Assembly: GCA_029858965.1 (NCBI GenBank)
Contig: JAOUDZ010000004.1
Span: 50,625 to 114,624 of the forward strand
Length of the DNA stretch: 64,000 nt
Source of the DNA: Cyclobacteriaceae bacterium
GTDB taxonomy: Bacteria; Bacteroidota; Bacteroidia; Cytophagales; Cyclobacteriaceae
Direction: 5' to 3'
In this document: positions 44,738 through 53,206 of the stretch, piece after piece
How positions within the stretch are numbered: position 1 is the stretch's first letter
Layout of the letters: each line of letters starts with the position of its first letter
Made by a program: the position numbers and the translations under genes
Notes under the pieces: model-generated
Databases searched by the model: none
What the model saw: only the letters and a program-made list of their open reading frames with translations
What the model was told of the DNA's origin: nothing

Positions 44738-46450
44738 TCAATATGCCTTCGTCACGCGTCTGACCTTGCCATCAGCCTTAGTGATGATGTACAATTCTTT
44801 TTTAAATTGATCATAGGCTATCCGCAAATGCAACCGTTTTGTCTGACTCATCTCCTGGAGATTTGTTTCTTTACCATCTTGTTTGATAGCTAATTCGTAT
44901 ATGGTGGAATCGCTGAGTTGCGGATCGATGTTCAGGTAAAACAATCTTCCATTGACAATGTCTCCAAAAATATATTTGTTTTTCAAGGCGGCAATCTCAC
45001 CATCATAGACATAGCCGCCACTAATGGCGTTTCCTTCCTCATGATCGTATTGCACAAAGGGTCTTTTGTAGAAGTCTACGTCGGGATTTCCAAGCTTGAA
45101 AACTGTTTTTAAATCCCTCAGCGTCGCTATTCCGTAGACGCCTTCCCGATTAGGCCAGCCATAGTCACCACCATACTCGATGATGTTAAGCTCTTCAATG
45201 TTTGATTCACCAATGTCTGTTGCCATCATTCTATTGCCATTCGCTTTATCCCACGCCATACGATGAGGATTTCTGAAGCCAAAGGCATAGATCTCTTTTA
45301 CGGTCAGCGGATCTTTTTCGTGAACAAATGGATTGCTGTCAGGGATTCCATACATACCGTTACGGCTGTTGCTTCCCGCAGGGTCAATTCTCATGATGGT
45401 ACCGAGGAATGATTTTAGATTGTGCCCCAATTCCGGCCGCATAATGTTGTTAGAACCCCCGTCACCATATCCAATGTAAAGCAAACCATAATCAGGATCA
45501 CCTTTTTTCAGCCCGGGAATAAATGCGATTTCCTGGCACCCGTGTCCGAACGTCGGTGCGTGAAGACGTAGCAGCTCCCGATGCGTCCCGGAGAAGACCC
45601 TGGCATTTACATCATCCATTTTCCATTCCGAAATCACCCACTGCACCTCTGACTTTATGGAATCTGAAATTATGTAATCCGCCAGCTGCCCTTTAAACGT
45701 TTCGGCATGACTGATATAGATAAGTCCATTGTTGAGAAAGTTGGGGTGAAAATCAAAGCTCCCGACACCAGTTGCAATGCCCGGTCCGCTCTGAAAATTT
45801 TCTATTTGTGCCCTTACGTCCAGAAAGATCTCAGCGGTGCCATTTTTGACCCTGTACAAAACACCCTGCTGATCACTTGCAACCAAAGTACCGTCCCCCG
45901 AAGGATGGGCTCTCAAGGTAACAACACCCAGGTCCGCTGAATTACTGAGCCGGGGCAGTTGAACCACTTCCGTTAATGCTACGGCCAATCCTGATTTCTT
46001 AACCGGTGCCACAAGCCTTCCAGTTAATCCCGCTTCATCGCTTTTCTTCTCTATGGCTAACGGTTCTAAAGCATGCAAATTGGTTTGATATTGAAGATAT
46101 GCCAGGATGGAGCGGATATCTGATTCCTCCATTCCTTTAAATGAAGGCATGATCAGTTTGTACCTGTGCTGGAGTAAACGTGCTCTTTCCTCTCCCGATT
46201 CAATTGCTTTCGATGGATCGCTGATAAAGTTCACCAAAATTTTTTCAGAAAGCACTTTTGTGATCCCACCCAGAGGAGGTCCAATGCCATCCTCCTGAAG
46301 TCCGTGGCAAGACATACAATGTTTTGTAAAAAGAGCCTTTCCTTCAGCAACGGTAGTATCATCGGATGGATAATCCTCACCAGGTAAAAGGTAGATGATG
46401 GCACCAACAACAATTACAATAGCGATTGAATAGAGTATGAATCGTGTCAT
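44738..46450 (-). CDS. Cytochrome c-fused PQQ-dependent sugar dehydrogenase
   Basis: A 570-residue protein anchored by an N-terminal helix (FILYSIAIVIVVGAIIYLL). A class I cytochrome c domain follows (residues about 30-105) with CMSCHG near 44-48 and a Met ligand probably in LIMPSFKGM. The rest (about 150-570) is a glucose/sorbosone dehydrogenase-type propeller: FDFHPNFLNNGLIYISHAE, PTFGHGCQEIAFIPG, GLLYIGYGDGGSNN, IYAFGFRNPHRMAWDK and YDHEEGNAISGGYVYDG. It would oxidise a sugar in the periplasm and pass electrons to its own haem. PQQ binding is a family expectation. The cytochrome comes first, the reverse of some fused dehydrogenases. Confidence 0.85.
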   Translation of the reverse strand: MTRFILYSIAIVIVVGAIIYLLPGEDYPSDDTTVAEGKALFTKHCMSCHGLQEDGIGPPLGGITKVLSEKILVNFISDPSKAIESGEERARLLQHRYKLIMPSFKGMEESDIRSILAYLQYQTNLHALEPLAIEKKSDEAGLTGRLVAPVKKSGLAVALTEVVQLPRLSNSADLGVVTLRAHPSGDGTLVASDQQGVLYRVKNGTAEIFLDVRAQIENFQSGPGIATGVGSFDFHPNFLNNGLIYISHAETFKGQLADYIISDSIKSEVQWVISEWKMDDVNARVFSGTHRELLRLHAPTFGHGCQEIAFIPGLKKGDPDYGLLYIGYGDGGSNNIMRPELGHNLKSFLGTIMRIDPAGSNSRNGMYGIPDSNPFVHEKDPLTVKEIYAFGFRNPHRMAWDKANGNRMMATDIGESNIEELNIIEYGGDYGWPNREGVYGIATLRDLKTVFKLGNPDVDFYKRPFVQYDHEEGNAISGGYVYDGEIAALKNKYIFGDIVNGRLFYLNIDPQLSDSTIYELAIKQDGKETNLQEMSQTKRLHLRIAYDQFKKELYIITKADGKVRRVTKAY

Positions 46451-46723
46451 TTCGGAAAATTAAGAATTAACGCTGTAATGACAGCAGCGCTAAAAATTGA
46501 AGCAATGTTGAATATGCCATGATTCTGGTATTTGTTAACTTCAGGCGTTTCTGGGCGTATGCGGTGGTAGAAAGTGTATAATAATAATAGTGATTCCATT
46601 TGGGGATTGTAATTCACAAATCAATATTGCCTGTAAGGTTTAGACACAGTTTTGGAATGATGTCAATGATTTTCTACTTTGTAAAAGTCTTATTCAATTA
46701 ATGTATAACCAATTTAGAATTCT

Positions 46724-47239
46724 ATGAAAAATCTATTTGCACTTGCAGGCTTGATCATCTCAATGAGCGCCTTTGGTCAAGGTCAGCTACAAAAGGAAGC
46801 TTCTGGTTCCCTGGCCTTTGCATCAGATCACATCATGCAACTTGCCCAGGCGATACCCGCTGAAAAATATTCATGGACGCCCCAGGATGGCGTACGATCT
46901 GTCCGCACTGTCTTGACGCACATTATTTCGGCGAATTATTTCTTTGCCACGAAACTGGGCGCGAAACTTCCTGAAGGTGTCAAAATGGAGTCGCTGGAAT
47001 TGGACCTGCAAAAAAAGGAGGATATTGCCGCCGCCCTTAAGCAATCCTCCGCCCTCATTGTAGATGCCGTCAAGAACGCAAAGGACGCGGACATGGCAAC
47101 CAAAGTCGAATACCCCTTTCCGGGCGAATACACTAATATGTCCTCAATCCTGATTGCCCTTTCGCATGCCAACGAGCACCTGGGACAACTGATTGCATAT
47201 GCCAGGACCAATGGAATTAAACCCCCATGGAGCGAGTGA
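46724..47239 (+). CDS. DinB family protein with signal peptide
   Basis: A 171-residue DinB-fold four-helix bundle with an N-terminal export signal (LFALAGLIISMSAFG). Three metal-binding histidines are expected in the family and fit ASDHIMQLAQ (about 34), RTVLTHIISANYFFA (about 68) and SHANEHLGQLIAYAR (about 146). Some DinB-like proteins are thiol-dependent transferases, but exported ones are of unknown function. A terminator-like hairpin lies about 30 bases after the stop. Confidence 0.82.
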   Translation: MKNLFALAGLIISMSAFGQGQLQKEASGSLAFASDHIMQLAQAIPAEKYSWTPQDGVRSVRTVLTHIISANYFFATKLGAKLPEGVKMESLELDLQKKEDIAAALKQSSALIVDAVKNAKDADMATKVEYPFPGEYTNMSSILIALSHANEHLGQLIAYARTNGIKPPWSE

Positions 47240-47269
47240 ACACTTTTAATCACTATGTCTAAAGAAAAA

Positions 47270-47300
47270 AAGTCTCCCGGTTTGGGTGACTTTTTTATTT
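47270..47300 (+). terminator. Rho-independent-type terminator after the DinB gene
   Basis: AAGTCTCCC (47270-47278) pairs with GGGTGACTT (47284-47292) around GGTTT, with one mismatch, and overlaps a run of six T bases (47291-47296). Confidence 0.7.
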
Positions 47301-47424
47301 AATGGAACCTTGACCGCTTCTGCAATCCTGGAAGGCGAAACTGACAGTGAATGATTCATCAGGACGCTTACGCTTGCCTGCAAAAACTTCGTACCGTGGA
47401 TTTCTGCTGACATGAACCAACCCA

Positions 47425-48834
47425 TTAAAAGTACTTACAGTCCCCCCAATACCGGCAAGCCCATGATATCCAGGTGCTCCAATTGGGGCCGGTACTATGC
47501 CCACCGGCGTGCTGCCGAAACGCAATATCACCACTTACCAACGGTGTGCCAATGATGGGAAATTCTGTTGTCGCCAAATCATTTCCGCCGAGCAATTTGT
47601 AAACAGGACCTGCATGGACAGCCCCCAAAAACATTCCCTTCGCATCTACCCATTGGCCTTCAACTTGTGGCGATCCTGAGCTTATGAAAACAGGCCTGGG
47701 GGCACATAGCGCAACTAGTTCATGTGCATCAACGGGTAGGTCGTCCGGAGTAAGTGTACTTGCGTACTTGATAAAATTGCCACAAAACCAATGATACTCA
47801 CCTGTGCCAGCGAGATTCTCAACCTGCTCGCCAAACACCCTCCGCAAGATCTTTGTACCGCCAGCACCGGAGGATCCAACAAAAGCCAATGAAAACCGGG
47901 GCTCATAGGCCATTGCCAGCACAGCAGCTTTGCCGTAACGGGATAACCCTTCAATGGCTAATCGCTTTTCGTCTACATCTGCGTCGGTCTCGAAATAATC
48001 AACGGCACGGCTAGCGCCCCAAGCCCAGGCCCGCAGCGCACCCCAGTCGTCAGGCCTACGGGGCTCGCCTTTGTTCACTAACCCAATGATCCCCTGACGG
48101 AGACCAGCTCCATTATCTGCCTGTATGCTTGTGGGATTTAGTATCGCATAGCCCCAGCCTCTGGCGATCAACTGCTCCTTCCAGCCAGGTTCGGCAGCGG
48201 AAATCAGGCGATTGGTCTGCACTGGCGTAATGTTTCCAAAGGGCCACCGGATAAAACCAAACTCCATCACTACAGGCACAGGCCCTCTTGTATTTATTGG
48301 TGTCACCAGTACCAGCTCAATCTCCACCTTTATGCCGGGAAATGAGGTGTTATCTACAATTCCCGTTAGTGTTTTTTCTTTTATGGGATAGTTGCCCAAG
48401 GTAGTGTCTTTTACGGAAACCAAACGCCAGGTAACCGCGGGGACGTTTTTAGGTAAACGACCGTAAACTTCCCGATCAAAATCTTCTACGATTTCCGGCC
48501 GGCGTTTTTCCCACCAGTCTTTTGGTGACTTTACGGCTACGCCATTCTTCAGTATCAACGGATCCGGCAACACATACTTATTTACTTTGGATTCGTCTCG
48601 GTTCGCAGCATTGGGTGCCTCCGGGTTTCCTGATGGGCCAGGCCTGTTGGCGACGGTGATGCCCAGCTGCTGTTTCATCTGCTGATGATCCATGACGGAA
48701 ATCCTGGAAATGCTATCCCGGGAGGCTTGCGATAACTGGGCCTTACTAATGGTATGACCTAGAAGAAGTGTTAGCAGCAGTACGTTTTTCATAGACATTT
48801 TTTTCTTCAATACAATACCGGACGCTTTGAGCAA
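47425..48834 (-). CDS. Exported CE15-like glucuronoyl esterase family protein
   Basis: A 469-residue exported alpha/beta hydrolase resembling family CE15, which cleaves ester bonds between lignin and glucuronic acid side chains of xylan. A start at 48798 (MSMKNVLLLTLLL) is an equally likely site for the signal peptide. The nucleophile motif GLSRYGKAA is near 295, matching the GxSRxGK pattern of CE15. GSSGAGGTKILRR near 317 and the terminal histidine in FRQHAGGHS (about 444) fit the family. FGFIRWPFGN and DWGALRAWAWGASRAVDYF are typical of bacterial CE15-like proteins. It follows the sialate O-acetylesterase gene by five bases, suggesting a two-gene unit for polysaccharide side-group removal. 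Confidence 0.78.
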   Translation of the reverse strand: MLKASGIVLKKKMSMKNVLLLTLLLGHTISKAQLSQASRDSISRISVMDHQQMKQQLGITVANRPGPSGNPEAPNAANRDESKVNKYVLPDPLILKNGVAVKSPKDWWEKRRPEIVEDFDREVYGRLPKNVPAVTWRLVSVKDTTLGNYPIKEKTLTGIVDNTSFPGIKVEIELVLVTPINTRGPVPVVMEFGFIRWPFGNITPVQTNRLISAAEPGWKEQLIARGWGYAILNPTSIQADNGAGLRQGIIGLVNKGEPRRPDDWGALRAWAWGASRAVDYFETDADVDEKRLAIEGLSRYGKAAVLAMAYEPRFSLAFVGSSGAGGTKILRRVFGEQVENLAGTGEYHWFCGNFIKYASTLTPDDLPVDAHELVALCAPRPVFISSGSPQVEGQWVDAKGMFLGAVHAGPVYKLLGGNDLATTEFPIIGTPLVSGDIAFRQHAGGHSTGPNWSTWISWACRYWGDCKYF

Positions 48835-48839
48835 GGTCG

Positions 48840-50789
48840 TTATCTTACCTGAACTTCAAAGGGTGAGGCTGGCAGCCCGTCTTGATTATAGAAATTTACA
48901 CCATCCGGATTATCGGCCCATGCGTATCGCACATACATAGGATGCGAAAGGTGCTCACTCCAGACTATGACTTTGTTATGCTGGATAATGGCATTGGCCC
49001 ACATGAACTTTTTATCACTTCCTGCAACGGCAAACCACTTGAGGTCCTCGCCATCCAGGGAAATCAGACCACCGCCAACATGGTCGAAACTAAGCACTAC
49101 CTTATTATCATTTACCACGGAATTGCTGTAAACTGGACCGGAGTAAACGATATTTTTTTCCTGATACGCAAGCTTCAACGCCGCCAACGCCAGGCGTTCG
49201 CCTACTGGTCTTTTATTTCCCGGGTGGATGTCATTCCATTCGCCCAGATCTATCGCTACTACCATCCCCGTATTTACCTCGCGCAATGCCTGGCTTTGTG
49301 CATCTCGCATGAGTGCCCAGTTGCTTTCGGCAGGCACATAATTTACGTCCATAAAATTTGGCAGTTGCACATACAAAAATGGTACATCCCCAAGTCCCCA
49401 CTGCCTCCGCCAATCAGCGATCAATGCAGGCAATAAACGCTTATATTCTTCTGGCCTGTCAGCATTGCTTTCACCCTGATACCAGATAATTCCTTTTACC
49501 GCGTAATTTGTCAATGGCGCTACCATGCCATTATAGAATGCGGTGGGTTGATTCCTTAAGATGATTCCTCCGACATCAACACCAACACTATCATATACTG
49601 CACCTACCTTAGCGTACCAGGTGCCTTTAAGGTCGATCGTGTCTCTTCCTGCCGCCAGGTAATAGGGTTTATCTGGAACAAAGCCTCCTTTTCCATTTTG
49701 GTTTATTACACGAATTACCAAGCTATTTTTTCCTTGGACCAATAGGCCAGCGCGAACTTCATATCTTCGCTGAGGGTACTGGTAAGTGGTATTGCCCACC
49801 GGTTCGCCATTAATATACAAGTAATCAGCATCAACGATCCTGCCCAGGGCAACTTGAGCAGGAATACCTGCCATGGAAACAGGAATATCCATTTCTCTTC
49901 TATACCAAACGATTCCATCAAGGTCCCGTATTCCCTGATCCTCCCAATATCCCGGAATATTCATGGCCTTCCAATTCTTTGGCAGGTAGGAGGGGTCGTA
50001 CCAGGGTGTTATTCCCGCTAAGCCTTTGTCTGACTGCCTCCTTCTTGCGATTTCCTGACTTCTGAGGTATGCGGTCCTGTTTACGCCATTAACATAGTTG
50101 CTGTCCTTGTTCTGCTGGATGGTGTTTAGCAAATCAGGAAACCCTTTCAGTCCCTCTTCACTGGTCCATGCTTCAATCCGTGAGCCACCAACACTTGCAT
50201 TAATTAACCCTATAGGTATAGCATATTTGTCGTATAGCTTTTTGGCAAAGAAATATGCTACCACTGAAAAGCGCAGTACATCCTTAGGCGTGGCTGACTT
50301 CCAACTTCCGTCAGGAATATCATCAGCAGGCCCTGGTAAGACCGGGTTAGTTTGAATCAGAAATTGTCTGATCTCCGGATAATTTGCCGCCGCTATTTCC
50401 TTGGCATATCGCTCCTTGTGCAAATCCAAATAATGGACCATGTTAGACTGCCCGGCGCATACCCAAACATCCCCTACAAGTATATTCCGAATGATAATTC
50501 CATCGCCACTACCGTGAATGTCCATAGTATAGGGTCCGCCCGCTGGCGAAGGTGTAAGCCAGACCTGCCATTTACGATCCACACCTGTTATTGCGGTGTA
50601 TTTTTTACCCTTAAAAGTGATTACTACCTTTTCCCGCTCATCTGCCCATCCCCAAATCTTCAGTTTCGTATCTCGCTGTATCACCATGCCGTCGCTGACC
50701 AGCTTGGGAAGACGGACTTTTCCCAGTACCATCGTGGCATGCAGCACAGACAGGAAGTAAAACAGGCTGATTATTATTCTTTTGTTCAT
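48840..50789 (-). CDS. Exported sialate O-acetylesterase family protein
   Basis: A 649-residue exported SGNH-type esterase of the SASA family. Signal peptide: SLFYFLSVLHATMVLGK. The nucleophile block WVCAGQSNMVHYLD is near 111-124, GIIWYQGESNADRPEEYKRL near 431, and the catalytic His is probably in NDIHPGNKRPVGERLALAAL near 548. Between them (about 275-400) lies a galactose-binding-like domain (IVWYRREMDIPVSM), common in these enzymes. Family members remove acetyl groups from sialic acids or from plant glycans such as xylan. With the neighbouring CE15-like gene, plant or algal polysaccharide deacetylation seems more likely, but this is inference. Confidence 0.85.
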   Translation of the reverse strand: MNKRIIISLFYFLSVLHATMVLGKVRLPKLVSDGMVIQRDTKLKIWGWADEREKVVITFKGKKYTAITGVDRKWQVWLTPSPAGGPYTMDIHGSGDGIIIRNILVGDVWVCAGQSNMVHYLDLHKERYAKEIAAANYPEIRQFLIQTNPVLPGPADDIPDGSWKSATPKDVLRFSVVAYFFAKKLYDKYAIPIGLINASVGGSRIEAWTSEEGLKGFPDLLNTIQQNKDSNYVNGVNRTAYLRSQEIARRRQSDKGLAGITPWYDPSYLPKNWKAMNIPGYWEDQGIRDLDGIVWYRREMDIPVSMAGIPAQVALGRIVDADYLYINGEPVGNTTYQYPQRRYEVRAGLLVQGKNSLVIRVINQNGKGGFVPDKPYYLAAGRDTIDLKGTWYAKVGAVYDSVGVDVGGIILRNQPTAFYNGMVAPLTNYAVKGIIWYQGESNADRPEEYKRLLPALIADWRRQWGLGDVPFLYVQLPNFMDVNYVPAESNWALMRDAQSQALREVNTGMVVAIDLGEWNDIHPGNKRPVGERLALAALKLAYQEKNIVYSGPVYSNSVVNDNKVVLSFDHVGGGLISLDGEDLKWFAVAGSDKKFMWANAIIQHNKVIVWSEHLSHPMYVRYAWADNPDGVNFYNQDGLPASPFEVQVR

Positions 50790-50915
50790 GGTGTAGTATG
50801 CGTGAACGCGATGAGCAAGGCGTGTTAAAATTCACAGACTCCAAAGTTAAAAATTACTTAGCGGTCAGCGCTATCTGCAGGCAGTGAATATTAAAACAAT
50901 ACATAATCAATCCTG

Positions 50916-50974
50916 CTCGCGCAAGCGTCCGCTGTGCGCCAGGGGGTTTCGGCGTCCGCTGGTGAAACGCGAGG
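50916..50974. repeat. REP-like repeat, type B (double hairpin)
   Basis: A left hairpin built on GCGCAAGCG and GTGCGC is followed by a right element GGCGTCCGCTGGTGAAACGC (50951-50970). The same two-part order recurs at 55901, 58475 and 63164 and, degenerate, at 51813. Confidence 0.75.
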
Positions 50975-51016
50975 GTATACACGAGATATTCATCTCAAAT
51001 TATGTTTATTCCTAGC

Positions 51017-51063
51017 CAAGTGGACACTTGAAGTAATGTGGGCACAAGCGAGACGCTTGTGTC
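51017..51063. repeat. REP-like hairpin pair
   Basis: CAAGT/ACTTG around GGAC (51017-51030) is followed by GGCACAAGCG (51041-51050) pairing with CGCTTGTGTC (51054-51063) around AGA. A related pair (GGACACTTG and CACTTGAG) occurs at about 58567-58602. Confidence 0.65.
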
Positions 51064-51230
51064 AGTTGGTGTTGGGGTGGGAAAGAAAAAGGATACTGAA
51101 TATTAGGAAATTGCGGCACATCCTTCTCACTTAGCCGTCGAAAAAAAATAGTATAACGTGAAATCAGAAGTCCTGGAAAACAAAAAAAAATACTAGTTTC
51201 ACGCTCAAATAAATAACCAAATACAGAAGG

Positions 51231-51758
51231 ATGAAGAAAATCTATATCGCTACGCTGTTCAATTTTGTTATGTTCTCCGCGGTTGCTCAAACTGAAGAAA
51301 AGAAAAATGCCATTATCGAGGATGCTGAAATGGCAAAAAAAGAGTTTCTTAAAAGTGATTGGCAAATGAAAAAGCATTTTAGCAATGCCTACGGGTATGT
51401 CATTTTTCCAAATGTAGGCAAAGGTGCTGCGGTTGTTGGCGGAGCCGCTGGAAATGGCGTCGCATATGAAAAGGATGAAATGGTTGGTATGGCAAAATTA
51501 ACGCAAATCAGCATTGGGTTTCAATGGGGAGGACAAGCCTATAGAGAAATCATATTTTTCGAGTCCAAGGAAGATATGGATCGTTTCAAGCAAAATAACA
51601 TTGAATTTTCCGCCCAGGTTTCTGCGGTGGCTGCAACGGCCGGAGCATCTGCTAACGCTAAATATACCGAGGGTGTTCTGGTTTTTACAATGCAAAAAGG
51701 AGGGTTGATGTATGAGGCATCTGTCGCTGGACAGAAATTTAAATTCAGTGAATTTTAA
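51231..51758 (+). CDS. SYLF (Ysc84-like) lipid-binding domain protein
   Basis: A 175-residue protein covering one SYLF domain: EFLKSDWQMKKHFSNAYGYV, IFPNVGKGAAVVGGAAGNG, ISIGFQWGGQAYREIIFFES and a final strand MQKGGLMYEASVAGQKFKF. The N-terminus (ATLFNFVMFSAVAQ) is a probable export signal. SYLF domains bind phosphoinositide-type lipids in eukaryotes; bacterial members are little understood, probably envelope proteins. It is a single-gene unit flanked by repeat-containing gaps. Confidence 0.85.
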   Translation: MKKIYIATLFNFVMFSAVAQTEEKKNAIIEDAEMAKKEFLKSDWQMKKHFSNAYGYVIFPNVGKGAAVVGGAAGNGVAYEKDEMVGMAKLTQISIGFQWGGQAYREIIFFESKEDMDRFKQNNIEFSAQVSAVAATAGASANAKYTEGVLVFTMQKGGLMYEASVAGQKFKFSEF

Positions 51759-51812
51759 GATCTATAGAATACTGCTGTTTTTCCTTATTCTGTCTTAGTC
51801 TCGTATCCCGTT

Positions 51813-51872
51813 GGCGGGTCAATGCCTCCGCTTTGCGCTCAACACCGCAAGTCCGCTGGTGTGTCGCGCGAG
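51813..51872. repeat. Degenerate type B palindromic repeat
   Basis: CCTCCGCTTTGCGCTCAACA followed by AAGTCCGCTGGTGTGTCGCG keeps the order of the type B left and right elements with several mismatches. It lies between the SYLF and glycogen synthase genes. Confidence 0.55.
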
Positions 51873-51988
51873 ATCCCTTTCAGGCACGATTTATACGAGG
51901 CTTACCTTTTTACGGGACGATTCAATAAAATGCATTTGCCGACACATACTGACATTTTATTTGTTATAATTACTTGAAATAGCACGCC

Positions 51989-53206
51989 ATGAAAGTACTC
52001 TTTTGTACCAGGGAATACCCGCCTTATGTTTACGGTGGTGCCGGCGTTCATGTGGAGTATCTTGCCCGTGAATTATCCAGGCTAATGGATGTTGAAGTGC
52101 GATGCTTTGGCGATCAAGACACTAAAAACGATCAATTGAGAATTCTGGGGTTCAAAGCGGATGAGCTTCATCTTGAAAATACCAAAACCGAAATTGCTCC
52201 CATCTTTAATACGCTGAATACCTGCGTTCAAATGAATAGCGGAGTGATGGATGCCGACATCGTACACTGCCATACCTGGTACGCCCAGTTTGCGGGCATT
52301 TTATCAAAACTCTGCTATGGAACACCCCTTATAGTGACCACGCATTCCCTGGAGCCCCTCAGGCCATGGAAAAAGGAACAATTGGGTAGAGGCTACGATG
52401 CTTCGTCCTGGATTGAAAAGACGGCCATTGAAATGGCCGATGCTGTCATCGCTGTGTCAGCAGAAACCAAACAAGACGTGCTGAAACACTTTAATGTCGA
52501 AGAAAATAAAGTTAGCGTGATATACAATGGCATAGACCTTGACGAATACAACATCACGAGCGAATCATCAGCATTGGACAAATACAAGATAGATAAATCC
52601 AAACCCTACGTACTTTTCGTGGGGCGCATAACACGACAAAAGGGTATTATCCATTTGGTGAACGCCATAAAATATATCGACAATGAAACTCAGATTGTTT
52701 TGTGCGCCGGAGCTCCTGACACGGAAGACATCGGCCGTGAAATGAAAAACAGTGTTGAAAAGGTTCAGCAAAACAGGCAAAATGTGATTTGGATACCTGA
52801 AATGTTGAGCAAAAAAGAGATAATCCAGTTGTATTCCCATGCAGCTGTATTCTGCTGCCCTTCGATTTACGAGCCTTTTGGTATCATTAATATTGAAGCA
52901 ATGGCTTGTAATACTGCGGTGGTAGCGAGTAGTGTCGGTGGTATCAAAGAGGTCGTAGTCGATGGTGAAACGGGAATCCTGGTTCCTCTTGAACAGGAAA
53001 AGTCGGCCCCCTTTGAAGCCTCTCATCCGGATAAGTTTTCAAGGGATCTTGCAGCGGGCATTAATAAATTGATGGCAGCTGAGCAATTGAGAGAAACCAT
53101 GGGCACTAACGGTAGAAAAAGGGTAGAACAATACTTTGATTGGAAGGCAATTGCCAAACAAACTGAAGACTTATACAAAACAATATTGAAACATGCTAAA
53201 AACTGA
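51989..53206 (+). CDS. GT4 glycogen synthase (Corynebacterium/GlgM type)
   Basis: A 405-residue GT-B glycosyltransferase. The start (MKVLFCTREYPPYVYGGAGV) has the GG loop that binds the sugar nucleotide. HCHTWYAQFAG, TTHSLEPLRPWKKEQLG and the C-terminal SIYEPFGIINIEAMAC (E-x7-E motif, near 294) match the actinobacterial glycogen synthase group (TIGR02149), not the classical GT5 GlgA. In that group GlgM condenses ADP-glucose with glucose 1-phosphate to maltose 1-phosphate, while other members elongate glucan. The stop overlaps the glgC start by 14 bases, so ADP-glucose supply is coupled to use. Confidence 0.83.
   Translation: MKVLFCTREYPPYVYGGAGVHVEYLARELSRLMDVEVRCFGDQDTKNDQLRILGFKADELHLENTKTEIAPIFNTLNTCVQMNSGVMDADIVHCHTWYAQFAGILSKLCYGTPLIVTTHSLEPLRPWKKEQLGRGYDASSWIEKTAIEMADAVIAVSAETKQDVLKHFNVEENKVSVIYNGIDLDEYNITSESSALDKYKIDKSKPYVLFVGRITRQKGIIHLVNAIKYIDNETQIVLCAGAPDTEDIGREMKNSVEKVQQNRQNVIWIPEMLSKKEIIQLYSHAAVFCCPSIYEPFGIINIEAMACNTAVVASSVGGIKEVVVDGETGILVPLEQEKSAPFEASHPDKFSRDLAAGINKLMAAEQLRETMGTNGRKRVEQYFDWKAIAKQTEDLYKTILKHAKN

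Larger units (their letters stand above)
50790..51230. other. Intergenic region with palindromic repeats
   Basis: This 441-base gap between divergently transcribed genes holds a type B repeat (50916-50974) and a further hairpin (51017-51063). No gene is supported. AAAAAAA-rich DNA follows before the SYLF gene. Confidence 0.5.

Noticed and set aside
47295..47534. Extension of the CE15-like esterase in another frame
   Set aside because: The esterase already has its terminal HAGGHS motif and a natural-looking end at 47425; the extra frame has no family resemblance.
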